DNA of 64,000 nucleotides from Prionace glauca (Eukaryota; Chordata; Chondrichthyes; Carcharhiniformes; Carcharhinidae), in assembly GCA_037974335.1 (NCBI GenBank), contig CM075760.1, positions 8,925,432-8,989,431 on the forward strand. Reading direction: 5' to 3'. Shown piece after piece: positions 11,013 through 21,405 of this stretch. The position numbers and the translations under genes are program-made. Within the stretch, counting starts at the first letter, position 1. The number at the start of each line of letters is the position of its first letter. The notes below the pieces were generated by a model. That model had not been told where the DNA came from, did not search any database, and saw only the letters and a list, made by a program, of their open reading frames with translations.

Positions 11013-11914
11013 TTATCTTTTAATGAAATGGAGAATTGGAGTAAATGAATTCATCAGCACATTCTTCAACTGCTGCCTGAACTTCGTCTGGGTGACGGCA
11101 TATATTCCAGTGTTGGTGCAGCAACTCAGGAGCTGCAGCATGAAGGCCAGTTCCATCACAAAGCCATCGAGAAATAACGCTTTATGTCCCAAATTGAACA
11201 TACGCTTCCACACCGAATAAAACATTAACACTGACCATAACAGGATGAAATTGGCTGAGATAACAAATAGCAAAATGATGGATTTCCTTCGACTTTCCAT
11301 CTGTGTGTCTTTGGGACTCTCCCCACTGCTTTGAGCCCGAAGTCTCCTGCGGGCTCTGCTGCCCACTAAAATGTGCCTGACAGTGAAAACATTAAATAAC
11401 AGAATCAGGACAAATGGGACACATGGGGTTAGAATGTTGTGGGCGAACTCGACTGTGCCCCAGACTGGGGACGACAGAACAGTGCCTGTTACCTCACAAA
11501 ACCAGGGGTCATTCAAGAGCACATACCCACCCAATAACATAAAACACCAGAAAATGTTCTTTAAACAGCTCAGCATCGTCACTGTTCCCAGAACCACCAC
11601 TGCCGTTTTCTCACTGCAATATTTCTTTTTCAGTTTCTGGCAGCAAATGGCCACAAATCGATCAAAGGTGAAACTGACAGTGAACCAGACAGAACAGTCA
11701 GTCGCTGCATAAAGCAGGACGGCGTGGATGTTACACACAGGGATATACCACAGGAAAAGAAAATGCTCCTCAAAAACAATCGGAATCTGTCTCATTATCA
11801 AGTCGAGAATGATAACGAGTAAATCTGCCAAAGCCATGGCCACCAGGTAAGAAGTGACACATCTGGAGAGACCACAGTTTTTACGGATGAGGATAACAAT
11901 CGTGATGATGTTCA
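11013..11914 (-). CDS. GPR139-like G-protein-coupled receptor, copy 1, exon 2
   Basis: This large exon encodes TM1 to the C-terminus of a class A receptor of the GPR139-like type. It opens with NIITIVIL (TM1). TM2 carries MALADLL. TM3 has a cysteine (VCN) and the arginine motif DRF instead of DRY. The second-loop cysteine is in WFCEV. ICL3 is rich in R/S, and TM7 ends NTGIY in place of NPxxY. The splice acceptor is a pyrimidine tract plus CAG at 11,915-11,930, entering in phase 1 so that the split codon is G|TG (Val). Joined to exon 1 at 21,037-21,175 it gives 346 residues, a normal receptor length. There are no stops or frameshifts. Ligand unknown. Confidence 0.9.
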
Positions 11915-11919
11915 CTGTA

Positions 11920-12184
11920 AAGAGGGGAAATAAATAATTAATTCATACATCAGGCCGGAAACAAAGTAAGTTTGAATGAGGAGATTTTGAGATTTTCTGA
12001 TGCGTTAATGTATTTTTTGATGAATTGAAGTCAATGAGCCTGGAACAACCAATGGGATGGTCCGTGCGCCACAGGAAGGAAATGTTTAACGCCAAAAACT
12101 GGAGGAGAGAAAGGGCAGGAGGCAATAGTGGTAACTGGCAATGCAGGGTGATGGGGTGCTCAGCAGAGACATTGATCATAGAAA
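11920..12184. other. Start of the receptor intron; no gene
   Basis: Intronic sequence upstream of exon 2 (on the minus strand). No repeat was named with confidence. Confidence 0.4.
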
Positions 12185-12527
12185 CAGTGATACTCGGAGC
12201 ACGAGTCGGCCATTTGCCGCTTTGAGCCTGCTCCTCCATTGATTATGATCATGGCTGATCATCCAACTCAGTAGCTTGATCCTGCCGTTCCCTCTTTCCT
12301 TTGATCCTCTTCGCACCAAGAGTTATGTCTAACTCCTGTTCGAAAACACACAATGTGTTCGCCTCAACTGCTTTCCATGGTACTGAATTCCACAGGCTTA
12401 CCACTCTCTAAAATAATTTCACCTAATCTCACTCCTAAAAGGTTTACCCAGTATCTTTAGATGATAGCCCCTGGTTCTCGACGCCCCCACTATTGGGAAC
12501 ATCCTTCCTGCACCTACCATTCACTAG
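12185..12527 (-). mobile_element. CR1 LINE 3' fragment, unit 1
   Basis: The reverse complement carries the CR1 3' tail (ATCAGCCATGATCATAATCA, GGAGGAGCAGGCTC) and a degraded C-terminal coding remnant. It is old, has no open frame, and has a counterpart at 29,641-29,980. Confidence 0.8.
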
Positions 12528-12599
12528 ACAGCGACATAAGACAGCGTGCAGTTCGAGGCTATCAAACAGATTCAGGCAGCGGAGGGTAGTGAACCTGTG

Positions 12600-13265
12600 A
12601 GAGACGAGATCCACCAGTCAGTGATATGGAGAGTGTGAGGGTTAAGTCTATCACTCACCCTTGGGCAGGGCAAAGCACCAGATAGGAGGGGTATGTTTCA
12701 CCGGGACAGTGATTGAAGAGAGTGTGAGGATCAAAGCCCTCACTCACCTTTGGGCAGTGGACAGCATCGGACCTTTGAGGGATTTGTTTCACAGGGAGGC
12801 AGTGATATAGAAAGCGTGAGGTTTGAAGCCCTCACCTGAGGTTGTCATGATGGCTCAGTGGTTCGCAATGCTTCCTCACAACCCCAGGAATGTGGGTTAA
12901 ATTCCGGCCTCAGATCATTGTCTGTATGAAGATTACATGTTCTCCCTGTGTCTGCCTGGGTTTCATCCGGGTGCTCCGCTTTCCTCCCACAGACCAAAGA
13001 TGTGCGGGTTAAGTTGACAAGCTATGGTAAATTAACCCCAGTGTCAGGGGGATTAGGATGATAAATATTTAGTGTTATGTGAATAGGGCCTGGATGTGAT
13101 TGTTGCCAGTGCAGGCTCGATGGGCCTAATTACCTCCTTCCTTCTTTAGGGATCATACGATTCATGCAGCAGAGAGCACCAGACCTGCGAGGCACACACT
13201 TCACCAGGACAGTTATGTAGACAGTGAGGTTCATGGCCCTAATATACCTTTGGCCCTGCGAGGGT
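12600..13265. repeat. About 90-bp imperfect tandem repeat, split by a SINE, unit 1
   Basis: Units begin GTGATATGGAGAG (12,621), GTGATTGAAGAG (12,709) and GTGATATAGAAAG (12,802). A fourth, weaker unit begins at about 13,212. Shared phrases are GTGAGG, CCCTCACTCACC, TTGGGCA and TTTCACNGGGAC. The V-type SINE at 12,845-13,165 interrupts the array. Unit 2 has the same array at about 30,400-31,070. Confidence 0.75.
12845..13165 (+). mobile_element. Old V-type (HE1/mermaid-like) SINE, unit 1
   Basis: The tRNA-like head (GATGGCTCAGTGGTT, GTGGGTTAAATTCC) is followed by the conserved central domain (CTCCCTGTGTCTGCCTGGGT, GCTCCGCTTTCCTCCCACAG) and a tail with CAGGCTCGATGGGCC. It is clearly diverged and is shared with unit 2, so it predates the duplication. 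Confidence 0.85.
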
Positions 13266-13369
13266 CAGCCATAGATAACATGCTGAGTTTGAAAAAAATC
13301 CAGGAGTGACGCCTCAGGAAAATGTAAGCTGATTAGTTCATGAGAACTGATGGTAGGACCAGTGTTTAA

Positions 13370-13890
13370 ATAGCTAAACCTAAAAAGAGCGCTCTGGAGT
13401 GGATGCACAGGAGATGTACCAGGTTGCTGCCTGAGATGGAACATGTAAATTATGAAGAGATGTTGTAGGCTTGAGTTGTTTTCATTAGAGCAGAGAAGAC
13501 TGAGGGGCGACTGAATGAAGTGTGCAAGATCATGAGGGGTATGTACAAAACGGATAGGGAGCAACTGTTGTCTTTCGTTGAAGGGTTAGTTATGAGGCAC
13601 ACGAATTAAAAGTGAAGGGTGGGAGGTACAGAGGGGATTTCAAGAAATTTTACACAGAGGGTGGTGACGGTCTGGAAAGTGCTGCCTTGGGGGATTCTGG
13701 AAGTGGGATGCCCCACATCATTTAAAAAGTACCTGGATGAGTACTTGGTATGTAATAACATTCATAGCTATGGGTCAAGTGCTGGCAAGTGAGATGAGGT
13801 GGGAAAGTTGGGGCCTTTCATGCATCGGTGGAGACTCGTTGCCCAGAAAAGCCTCTTCTGCCCTGTAGTATTCTGTGGTTCTGTGAAAAT
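13370..13890 (+). mobile_element. CR1 LINE 3' fragment, unit 1
   Basis: A degraded CR1 C-terminal coding tail (an AGGGGATTTCAAGAAATTTT phrase equivalent to RRNFFTQRV) plus 3' UTR, ending near CCCTGTAGTATTCTGTGGTT. It is older than the neighbouring copy and is shared with unit 2 at 31,170-31,682. Confidence 0.75.
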
Positions 13891-14044
13891 AAATGTATTA
13901 TTTATTGCGAAAAGTATTATTTTGATCTGTATCTAGATTTGTTCTGGTCTTACATGTAAATTTTACATTTAAGACATGACAGGTGAGGGCAGCCAAAAGG
14001 AATCTGCAGCTTGTCATATGTCCTGGATGCTGACAATGTCTGAG

Positions 14045-15025
14045 ATTTGGCCTTTACAGCGATGGGGATAGAATATCAAAGTAGGGAGGTTTTGTTGCAA
14101 CTGTACAGGGTACTAGTGAGGCGGCAGCTGGAGTACTGTGTGCAGTTTTGGTCGCTGCGCTTGCGGAAGGATATATTGGCCTTGGAGGGAGTGCAGAGAA
14201 GGTTCACTAGGCTGATACCGGAGATTAGGGGGTTGGACTATGAAGAGAGATTAAATCGACTGGGTCTGTACTCGTTGGAGTTTAGAAGGATGAGGGGGGA
14301 ATCTTATAGAGACGTATAAGATAATGAAGGGGATGGATAGAACAAAGAACAAAGAACAACACAGCACGGGAAACAGGCCCTTCGGCCCAACGAGCCCGCG
14401 CCGCCGGCCCATGGTCAGTGACCTATTCATGATTTTAGTCTATGCCTAATGTGTGAGGATCAGGGAGGTCCAATATAGGGACAATTTGTTACCCAATCAA
14501 TCAGCCTAAAAGCACATTTTTGGGATGTGGGAGGAACCCGGAGTACCCGGAGGAAACCCACGCAACCATGGGGAGAACGCGCAAACTCCTACGGACACAG
14601 GCCCAAATCCATGTGTCCGCATAGCAACAGAGATAGCCTCTGAGCTGTCATGCTGCCCTCGGGTAGAGGTAGAGAGATTCTTCCCACTTAGAAAGGATAA
14701 CACAACTCGAGGGCACAGCCTCAAGATAAGGGGGTGGGGGGGGCTGTTTAGATCGGAGTTGAGGAGGAACTTCTTCACTCAAAGGGTGGTGAATCTCTGG
14801 AATTCTCTGCCCGTTGAAGTGGTGGAGGCTACCTCGCTAAATATATTTAAGACGCGGGTAGATAGGTTTCTGATAAGAGAGGGGATTAAGGGTTATGGGG
14901 AGAGAGTGGAAAACTGGAACTGATCCACTTCAGATCAGCCATGATCTTATTGAATGGTGGGGCAGGCTCGAAGGTCTAGATGGCCTACTCCTGCTCCTAT
15001 TTCTTATGTTCTTATGTTCTTATGA
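14045..15025 (+). mobile_element. CR1 LINE 3' half, interrupted by a SINE, unit 1
   Basis: The RT thumb and C-terminal tail are open for about 90 codons (VLVRRQLEYC, VQRRFTRLIP) and then interrupted at 14,341-14,660 by a reverse-oriented SINE. The LINE continues with ELRRNFFTQRVVNLWNSLPV and the 3' UTR, ending TTCTTATGTTCTTATGTTC. Unit 2 (31,845-32,470) has the same LINE without the SINE. Confidence 0.9.
14341..14660 (-). mobile_element. SINE private to unit 1
   Basis: The reverse complement has a V-type central region (CTCCCCATGGTTGCGTGG, CGGGTACTCCGGGTTCC reading) and a 3' tail TTTGTTCTTTGTT. The empty site is intact in unit 2 (GGATGGATAG joined to GGTAGAGG at about 32,140), so this insertion happened after the units separated or was never shared. 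No clear target duplication was seen. Confidence 0.85.
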
Positions 15026-15754
15026 GATGACCAGATGACCACATGTTCAAGAAGTGCTCCCAGCTGTACAAACTGGAGCTCAGGGTTTCAGAGTTTCGGC
15101 GACAGTTCACTATATTGGGGTGCATTGATGAGGCTGGGATTTACATGGATCGTCCGTTTTGAGAAGTGGTCTCACCACAGAGCAAGGACTGGAGGGAAGA
15201 AGGGAATGGGTAACCACCAGACAATCGAGAAAGAACAGGCAGGTCATGCAGGAGCCTCCCCAGGTTACTAATGGAGATTCCATTCGGATGCTGGTAAGGA
15301 CGCTGGTCCCTCAGATGAGTGCATTCAGAATTTCCGTGGCCGAAGACATGACTCCAGGATTGTGTGCTGCCTCCCTGGTGCCAGGGCCAGGGATATGAAC
15401 GAATGGCTGCAGGGTATCTTGAAAGGGATTGTGATGAGGTAGGGGGCGTGGTATTTGTCGGTACCAGCAATCTAACAGTCAAACTGAAGAATGAGGCGTT
15501 GCGTCAAGAATACAGTGAGCTCAGCAGTGGATTAAAAAGCAGGACCTCAGAAAGCTGTAATCCCTGAATTGCTCCAAGTGCCACATGCTAACGAGTACAG
15601 AAATAGGAAAATAGGACAGATAAACATCCTATTTCATCTCCATGGGACTCAAGAGTTGGTGCAAGCGTTCAGGTTTTAGATTCCTAGATCTCTGGAACCA
15701 TTTCTAGGTGAGTTAGGACGCGTACAAAAGGGACGGCCTGCACCTCAACCAGTA
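15026..15754 (+). mobile_element. CR1 5' region (ORF1) with esterase remnant, unit 1
   Basis: The sequence resembles the 5' part of CR1-clade elements. Phrases such as KLELRVSEFRRQ, VVFVGTSNL (relic of the SGNH-esterase GTND block) and the GGCCTGCACCT segment follow in the expected order. It is broken by stops and frameshifts. CR1 ORF1 is known to carry an esterase domain, which fits. The counterpart is 32,471-33,240. Confidence 0.65.
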
Positions 15755-16640
15755 CAGTCGAAGTGACTGAGTCACTGCTCCGAGAATTTCCTCTGTTGGA
15801 AGTTCATCCGAGATATCCTGCTAATTCTATTCTGAGCAGTACATTGCACTGGTAGTATTCTTGAGATCGTCACATTTCCGGTTCTGCTTTTCAACTTTCT
15901 TCCGAACTCCCTATATTCCGCTTTAAGGACCTCACCACTTTTTATTTACCGATGTCATTTGTACCAATATGTACCACAACATTGGCTGTTCACCGTCCCC
16001 CTCCAGCATATCCTGCAACCGCTCTAAAACATCCTTGATCCCGGCATCAAGGAGGCAACATACTGGAGTCTCGTTTGCGACACAGAAACAACTATCTGTT
16101 ACAAATGAATCCCCCATAATTGTTGCATTGCCATAATTTTTCCTATTTCACTCTGCCGCAGAATTGACTCCAGTTCAATGATACGTGGCTTTGCTGTTTT
16201 CCCTTGAGAGACCTTTCCTCTCAACAAGGATCAAAAATAGTACATCTATTGAGCAGGGAACTGTTCTCCTCTTTCTCTGCCTCACTGTTATCCTCTTTCT
16301 CTGCCTGTCTGTCATCCATTCCCTTCCTGTCTGTGGAATCTTACCGTGTGGTGTGACTGCCTCTCTTATTGTTGTGGCCACGATATTCTTGCTTCGCAGA
16401 TGCTCCACAGCATCGCCAGGTGCCGCTCCAGTTCCGAAACCCGAACTTCCAAGAGCCTTAGTGAGTTCCTGTGGTGCATCTTGACGATGGCACACACGGC
16501 TATCACTGTTTGTTGGCAGTGGAGGAAGTGAACGATTGTGGAAAGAGCGCAGCTGAAGACACTTCTTGCACCCATGCTAGGCCCACGCACTGGCTATGTC
16601 CCCGCTTTCCCATATGGAACACAGGTAGCATGCAAAGCCA
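15755..16640 (-). mobile_element. CR1 ORF1 region, opposite orientation, unit 1
   Basis: On the minus strand one frame reads VVVHIGTNDIGK at about 15,945-15,985, the SGNH-esterase GTND block of CR1 ORF1. Farther upstream on the minus strand is REAVTPHGKIPQTGREWMTD, a charged linker followed by the basic QRKRR stretch. This is a second, separate ORF1 fragment facing the one at 15,026-15,754. It is broken in several places. Confidence 0.7.
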
Positions 16641-17180
16641 TACTTGGAAAATAGTGTTCAATTCTGGTTGCCAGGTTGCCAGAAGGATGTGGGCGGTTTG
16701 GAGAGGGTACAGAAAAGATTTACCGGAATGTTGTCTTGTCTGGGAGAAATTGCAACGAGGAGAGCAGAGACCAAACTTAGTTTGTTCTCATTCGAATGAC
16801 GCAGGTTGAGAGGCGAACTGACAGAAGTCTATAAGATTACGAGGGACATGGACAGAATGGATTGTGAGAAGCTTTTTTCTCAGAGTCGAAGAGTCAGTTA
16901 CTGGGGGCATAGTTTTGCGGTGCAAGAGACAAAGTTTAAAGGAGATATACGAGGCACTTTTTTTATACGGAGGGTGATGGGTGCCTGGAACTCACTGCGA
17001 AGGGAGATAGTGGAAGCAGAAAAGCTAGCAACTTTTAAGGAGCGTGTGAGCAAATACATGAATGGGATGGGAGTAGAGGTACATGGTCCCCGGAAGGGTT
17101 TTAGTTCTGTCACCAGAATGGTCAGTGACAACTTGGAGGGCCCAAACGCCTGTTCTTGTGCTGTATGTTTGTTCTTTGTT
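16640..17180 (+). mobile_element. CR1 LINE C-terminal tail and 3' end, unit 1
   Basis: Frames read IKRDMDRMDCEKLF-like and FIRRVMGAWNSLRREIVEAE, the standard CR1 C-terminus, then a 3' end with TGTTCTTTGTTC. It is 5'-truncated and moderately diverged. The counterpart is 35,036-35,580. Confidence 0.8.
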
Positions 17181-17184
17181 CGCA

Positions 17185-17985
17185 CGATGGATTTGAGTTC
17201 TCTTGCCATGACTTACCCTTTAAATTTAATCTTTGTGAGGAGCTTAATCTGAAGTATTTTGTTGAATGTATTCAGGAGGAGTTTCTCATTCAATTTGTGG
17301 ATGGCTCAACTAGACAGGGGGCAAAACTTGACCTCCGCTTGGGAAATAAGGAAGGGCAGATGACAGAAGTGTGAGTGGGGAATCACTTTGGGATCAATGG
17401 CCATAATTCTCTTGGTTTTAAGATAGCTATGGACAATGATTGGTCTGTCCCAAAGTTAAAATTCCAAATTGGGGCAAGGCCAATTTTGATTATATCAGGC
17501 AGGAACTTTCAAAAGTTAATTGAGGAAGTCTGTGGGAAGGCAGAGGGACATCTGGTAAGTGGTATGCTTTCAAAGGTGTGTTAATCAGGGTTCAGGGTAA
17601 ATACATTCCTCTTAGAGTGAAGAGCAAGCCTGGCAGAAGCAGGGAACCCTGGATGAGTCGAGATGTTGAGGCCCTGGTCAAGAAGAGAAAGAGGCATTTG
17701 ACGTACATAGACAGCTGGGATCAAGTGAATCTCTTGAAGATTATAGGGGGTGTAGGACTGGTGTTAAGAGAGAAATCAGGAGGGAAAAAAGGGAACATGA
17801 AATTGTTTTGGCAGATGAGGCAAAGGAGAATCCAAAGAGCTTCTACAAATACATAAAGAATAAAAGAGTAATAAGGGAGAGAATAGGCTCTGTTAAGGAT
17901 CAACAAGGTTATGTATGTGCGGATCCACGAAAGATGAGTGAGATCCTAAATGAATATTTCTCATCAGTTGTTGAGGGCAGTAAAT
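17185..17985 (+). mobile_element. CR1 endonuclease-RT linker fragment, unit 1
   Basis: Successive frames encode the segment between endonuclease and RT: NHFGINGHNSLGFKI, then KYIPLRVKSKPGRSREPWMS with RDVEALVKKRKR, then a SFYKYIKNKR-like stretch and SEILNEYFSS. It contains frameshifts and lacks the RT catalytic core. The counterpart is 35,580-36,380. Confidence 0.8.
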
Positions 17986-18190
17986 AAATTATTGCGGATG
18001 CTGGAATCTGAAATCAAAAGAGAAAATGCTGAAAAATCTCAACAAGTCTGGCAGCATCTATCGGAAGAGAATAGAGCTGATGTTTTGCGTCCAAAGGGTT
18101 ATCTGGCCATGAAACATCAGCTGTTTTCTCTCCTTACAGATACAGCCAGACCTGCTGAGATTTTCCAGCATTTTGTTTTTTGGTTCCAAT
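17985..18190 (+). repeat. Dispersed short repeat (GCTGGAATCTGAAA...TTTTCCAGCATTTT)
   Basis: A roughly 200-bp repeat with partly self-complementary ends: it opens with ATGCTGGAATCTGAAATC and AAATGCTGAAAAATCTC and closes with GAGATTTTCCAGCATTTT. Pieces of the same family lie at about 5,640-5,690, 47,310-47,370 and 56,750-56,850. The family name is unknown to me. Shared with unit 2 at 36,380-36,585. Confidence 0.6.
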
Positions 18191-18800
18191 TTCCACAGTT
18201 TTCCTACTCATTTAACCTATCTACTTCAATTTGTCGCCTCCTCACATCCACTTCACAATTTAATTCCTCTCTATTGTTGTCAGCAAATGTAGCAACCGTA
18301 CCTTCATTCCCTTCATCCAAGTCATTCATATAAATTGCAAAAAGTCGAGGCTCCAGCACTGATCCCTAGGAAAAACATTAAGCGCATTTACCCTATCCAT
18401 GGCTGTCATGATCGCATACACCTCTACAAGATCACCCCTCAGTCTCCTGCGCTCCAATGAAATAAGTCCTAGCCTGTCCAGTCTTTCCCTATAACTCAGT
18501 CCTTTGAGTTCTGGCAACACCCTTGTAAATGTCTTCTGCACTGTCTCCAGTTTAATAACATTCTTCCTATAGCAAGGCGAGCAGAATACTCCAGGAGCGG
18601 TCTCACCAATGTCCTGTGCAACAGTAATATAACTTCCCAACTTCTATACTCAGTGCCCTGACCGATGAAGGCCAGCATGCCAGAAGCCTTCTTCATTGCC
18701 TTATCTAACTGTGACTTCACCTTCAGAGAACAGTACATCTGACCTCCAAGATCCCTCTTTTCGACGATCCCTGTGGTGCACTACTTGTCACATTACAAAA
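18190..18800 (-). mobile_element. CR1 RT fragment, unit 1
   Basis: The minus strand encodes RT pieces: LFAIYMNDLDEGNEG with AKFAD (relic of the FADD box), KKASGMLAFIGQG and a RTLVRPLLEYSARL stretch. These lie in several frames with internal deletions. It is followed by an oppositely oriented copy, giving a tail-to-tail arrangement. Confidence 0.8.
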
Positions 18801-19815
18801 TTAGAAAATTACAATAAAATAGGTCCTATTGTCGATAGCGAGGAACGTTATCAAAAATTGCAGCAGGACTTTGATCATCTGGGGAAGTCTACCGAGAAAT
18901 GGCAAATGGGGATCAATACAGATAAGTGTGAGGCGTTACATGTTGGAAAGTCAAATCAAGGTTCGACTTTCATTGTAAATGGTAGGATCTTCGGGAATAT
19001 TTTGGCACAGAGAAATCCTGGAATTCAGGTGCACTGTTGTATAAAGGTAGATAAGGCAGTGAAGAAGGATTTTGGCATGCTGAGCTTTATCAGACAGGGC
19101 ATGGATTACAGAAATTGGGAAGTTATGCTGCAGTTGTACAGGGTGTTGGTGAGACCGCATCTGGAGTATTGTGTTCAGTTCTGGTCGCCTTGCTGTAGGA
19201 AAAATGTTATTAAACTGGAGACAGCACACAAGAGATTTACAAGGATGTTGCCAGGACTCAAAAGACTGAGTTATATGGAGAGATTGGACAAACTAGAACT
19301 TCTCTCTTTGTAGCATAGGAGACTGAGAGGTGATCTTATAGATGAGTATAAAATCGCGAGAGGCATGGATTGGGTGAATGCACTCAAAGTTTTCCCCGGG
19401 TTGGGGATTCGAGAACTAACCGGCACAGGTTTAACGTAAGAGGGGTAATAATTAATGGGAACTTTTGGAACATTTTTTTAAACAGAGAGTGATACGTATG
19501 TGGAATGAGCTGCCAGAGTAAGTGGTTGAGGCAGGACACGGACAAAATTTAAAAGGCATTTGGACAGATATATCGATATGAGAGGTAGAATTCCTCGATC
19601 AGTAAAGCAGTTGAGGCCACCTCATTTAATGATTCTAAGGCGAGGATCGATAAATCTTTGAACTGTAAAGAAATTAAAGATTATGCTGAGAGGGCGGATA
19701 AATGGAACTGAGTCCACGAAAAGATCAGCCATGATCTCATTGAATGGCGGAGCAGGCTCAAGGGGCCAAATGGCCGACTCCTGCTCCTAATTCTTATGTT
19801 CTTATGTTTAAAGGG
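18800..19815 (+). mobile_element. CR1 RT C-terminal half with 3' end, unit 1
   Basis: About 170 open codons from KLQQDFDHLGKSTEKWQMGI through VLVRPHLEYCVQFWSP and KRFTRMLPGL to a stop at LLSL, then a degraded C-terminal tail and 3' UTR ending ATTCTTATGTTCTTATGTTT. Unit 2 (37,165-38,190) keeps the frame open past that stop. Confidence 0.88.
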
Positions 19816-19819
19816 ATAT

Positions 19820-20525
19820 GGGCCAAATACTGGCAAATGGGGTTAGCTTAGATGGACATTTTGGTCGACGTGGAGCAGTTTGGGCCAAGGGCCTGTCTCC
19901 ATGCTGTAGATTCTATGATTCTTTGGCCCATTTATTCCTGCGTCTTGTTTCCTGTTCTCAAACTTCTGTCCAAGAGATTCTATTTTAGGCAATAAATAAC
20001 TGCATGCCCCGCACTGTTTTGTGGTTTTAAGTATTATAAATCCGGCTCCATCGGCAGGGAGAGATAGAGAGTGAAACATATTGACTTTAAAGAGGGAATT
20101 GGATAAGTAACTGAATGGGATCCTTTTACAGGGATATGGGAAATGGGCAGGGAAATTAGATTAATTGGTGGAGTGAGACCATGGAAGGATCCAAACTTAA
20201 TAATGAGAATATTAAAATGGAGCTTCTGCCAGAACGGGGACAGATGTGGGACAGTGATAATGGGTGAATGCAGCACGGTGAGAGTTAGGGGATGGGAAAC
20301 AGGATTTCAGATGATGTGATATTTTTGCAGCATTGTAACAAGAGCTATGTGAACGGTGGAGTAATCTAGTCGGGATTTACCTATGATACAGGCAAGGATT
20401 TATTCAGTAGCTGGTCTGATGCAGAGATGGAAATGTCTACTGTGGTGGAGATGGCTGTGAACTGGATTGGAGATGGAGAGAATATGGAGACAGAAATCCC
20501 TTCAAATCAAAAGGGCTTACAGATA
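19820..20525. other. Receptor intron, no named feature
   Basis: This is shared with unit 2 (38,195-38,594 and 39,086-39,390). Short fragments look LINE-derived (AGGGAATTGGATAAGTAACTG). No gene was seen. Confidence 0.4.
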
Positions 20526-20529
20526 GAAA

Positions 20530-20848
20530 TCCTACAGTGGAGAAGGAGGCCATTCGGCCCATCGAGTCTGCAGGCCCAGAATTCCACCCAGGCCGTATCC
20601 CAGTAACCCCTCTATTTATCCCGCTCGTCCCTCTAACCTACGAATCCTGGGAAAGTAAGGGAGAAATTTGCGCAGCCAATGTAGCTAACCCGCATATCCT
20701 TGGACTGTGGGACGAAAGTGGAGGAGACTCACGCAGACACGGGGAGAGCATGCAATCCCCACACAGACAATGACCCAAACTGGGAATGGAACCCGGGTCC
20801 CTGCTCTGTGAGGCAACACTGCTAACCACTCTGCCACCATGCCACCTA
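20530..20848 (-). mobile_element. V-type SINE, unit 1
   Basis: The reverse complement has a tRNA-like head (GGTGGCAGAGTGGTTAGCAG, GGGACCCGGGTTCCATTCCC), the central domain (CTCCCCGTGTCTGCGTGAG) and the tail with ACTCGATGGGCCGAATGGCC. It is moderately diverged. Shared with unit 2 at 39,400-39,726, so it is older than the duplication. Confidence 0.88.
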
Positions 20849-21036
20849 AAATCATGTGTATGGGCTCATCCCAAATCCGATATGGGCTGGGGGATGGCAG
20901 TGAAGTCAGGTGGGCCGGGAACAGAGTTTGTGATGGGAACAGAAAACAATGGCTTCCATCTTCAACAAAGTAAACGGCAAGAATAGGCATGAAGTTAAAT
21001 AGTTTGCCCAATAAATAAGAGATAGGGGATACTTAC

Positions 21037-21175
21037 CAGGGACACCAACAATAGCCAGGGTGGGATAGTAACCTGCTTGAATAATGTGAAGTATAAAGTA
21101 GATCCGCAGTGCTAAGGACAGCCAATCACTATATTCAGAAAGATATAACAGTGCCTGGGATAAACCCCTGTCCAT
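21037..21175 (-). CDS. GPR139-like receptor, copy 1, exon 1
   Basis: A 139-nt coding exon: 46 codons plus one base. I start it at MDRGLSQ (ATG at 21,175-21,173). It encodes a short ectodomain and the start of TM1 (GYYPTLAIVGVP) and ends CCTG|GTAAGT, an ideal donor. The phase fits exon 2 at 11,914, giving the joined core GVP-V-NIITIV typical of GPR139-like receptors. The intron is about 9.1 kb and full of LINE and SINE copies. An in-frame upstream ATG (21,448) would add 91 residues made largely of a 14-residue repeat. I prefer the shorter start because the 46-residue N-terminus matches the usual length. Confidence 0.85.
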
Positions 21176-21182
21176 TAGTGGG

Positions 21183-21405
21183 ACATTCCAATCTTTTGTT
21201 CTCAGATTCTGATTTACTGTTGTAACATTCCGTTCTATTGTTCTGAGATTCTGATCCACTGTTGTAACATTCCAATCCATTGTTCTCAGATTCTGATCCA
21301 TTATTGGAAGCTTCCAATCTCTTGTTCTCAGATTCTGACACACTGTTGGAAGATTCCAATCGCTTGTTCTCAGACTCCGATCGTACTTCCCCCTCTTTCT
21401 GGAAC
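21183..21405 (-). repeat. 42-bp minisatellite upstream of the receptor start, copy 1
   Basis: About five units of exactly 42 bp start at 21,196, 21,238, 21,280, 21,322 and 21,364 (landmark TTGTTCTCAGATTCTGA). Because 42 is a multiple of three, the array is open in two minus-strand frames. One reads (Q)NLRTxDWNxxTVD repeats, continuous with the receptor frame and containing N-V-T sequons. The other reads SESENKRLE-type repeats. It may be 5' UTR or an extended ectodomain. Confidence 0.9.

Noticed and set aside
16175-16495. 106-codon minus-strand ORF with QRKRR
   Set aside because: Matches the linker of CR1 ORF1 and is covered by the LINE annotation; not a host gene.
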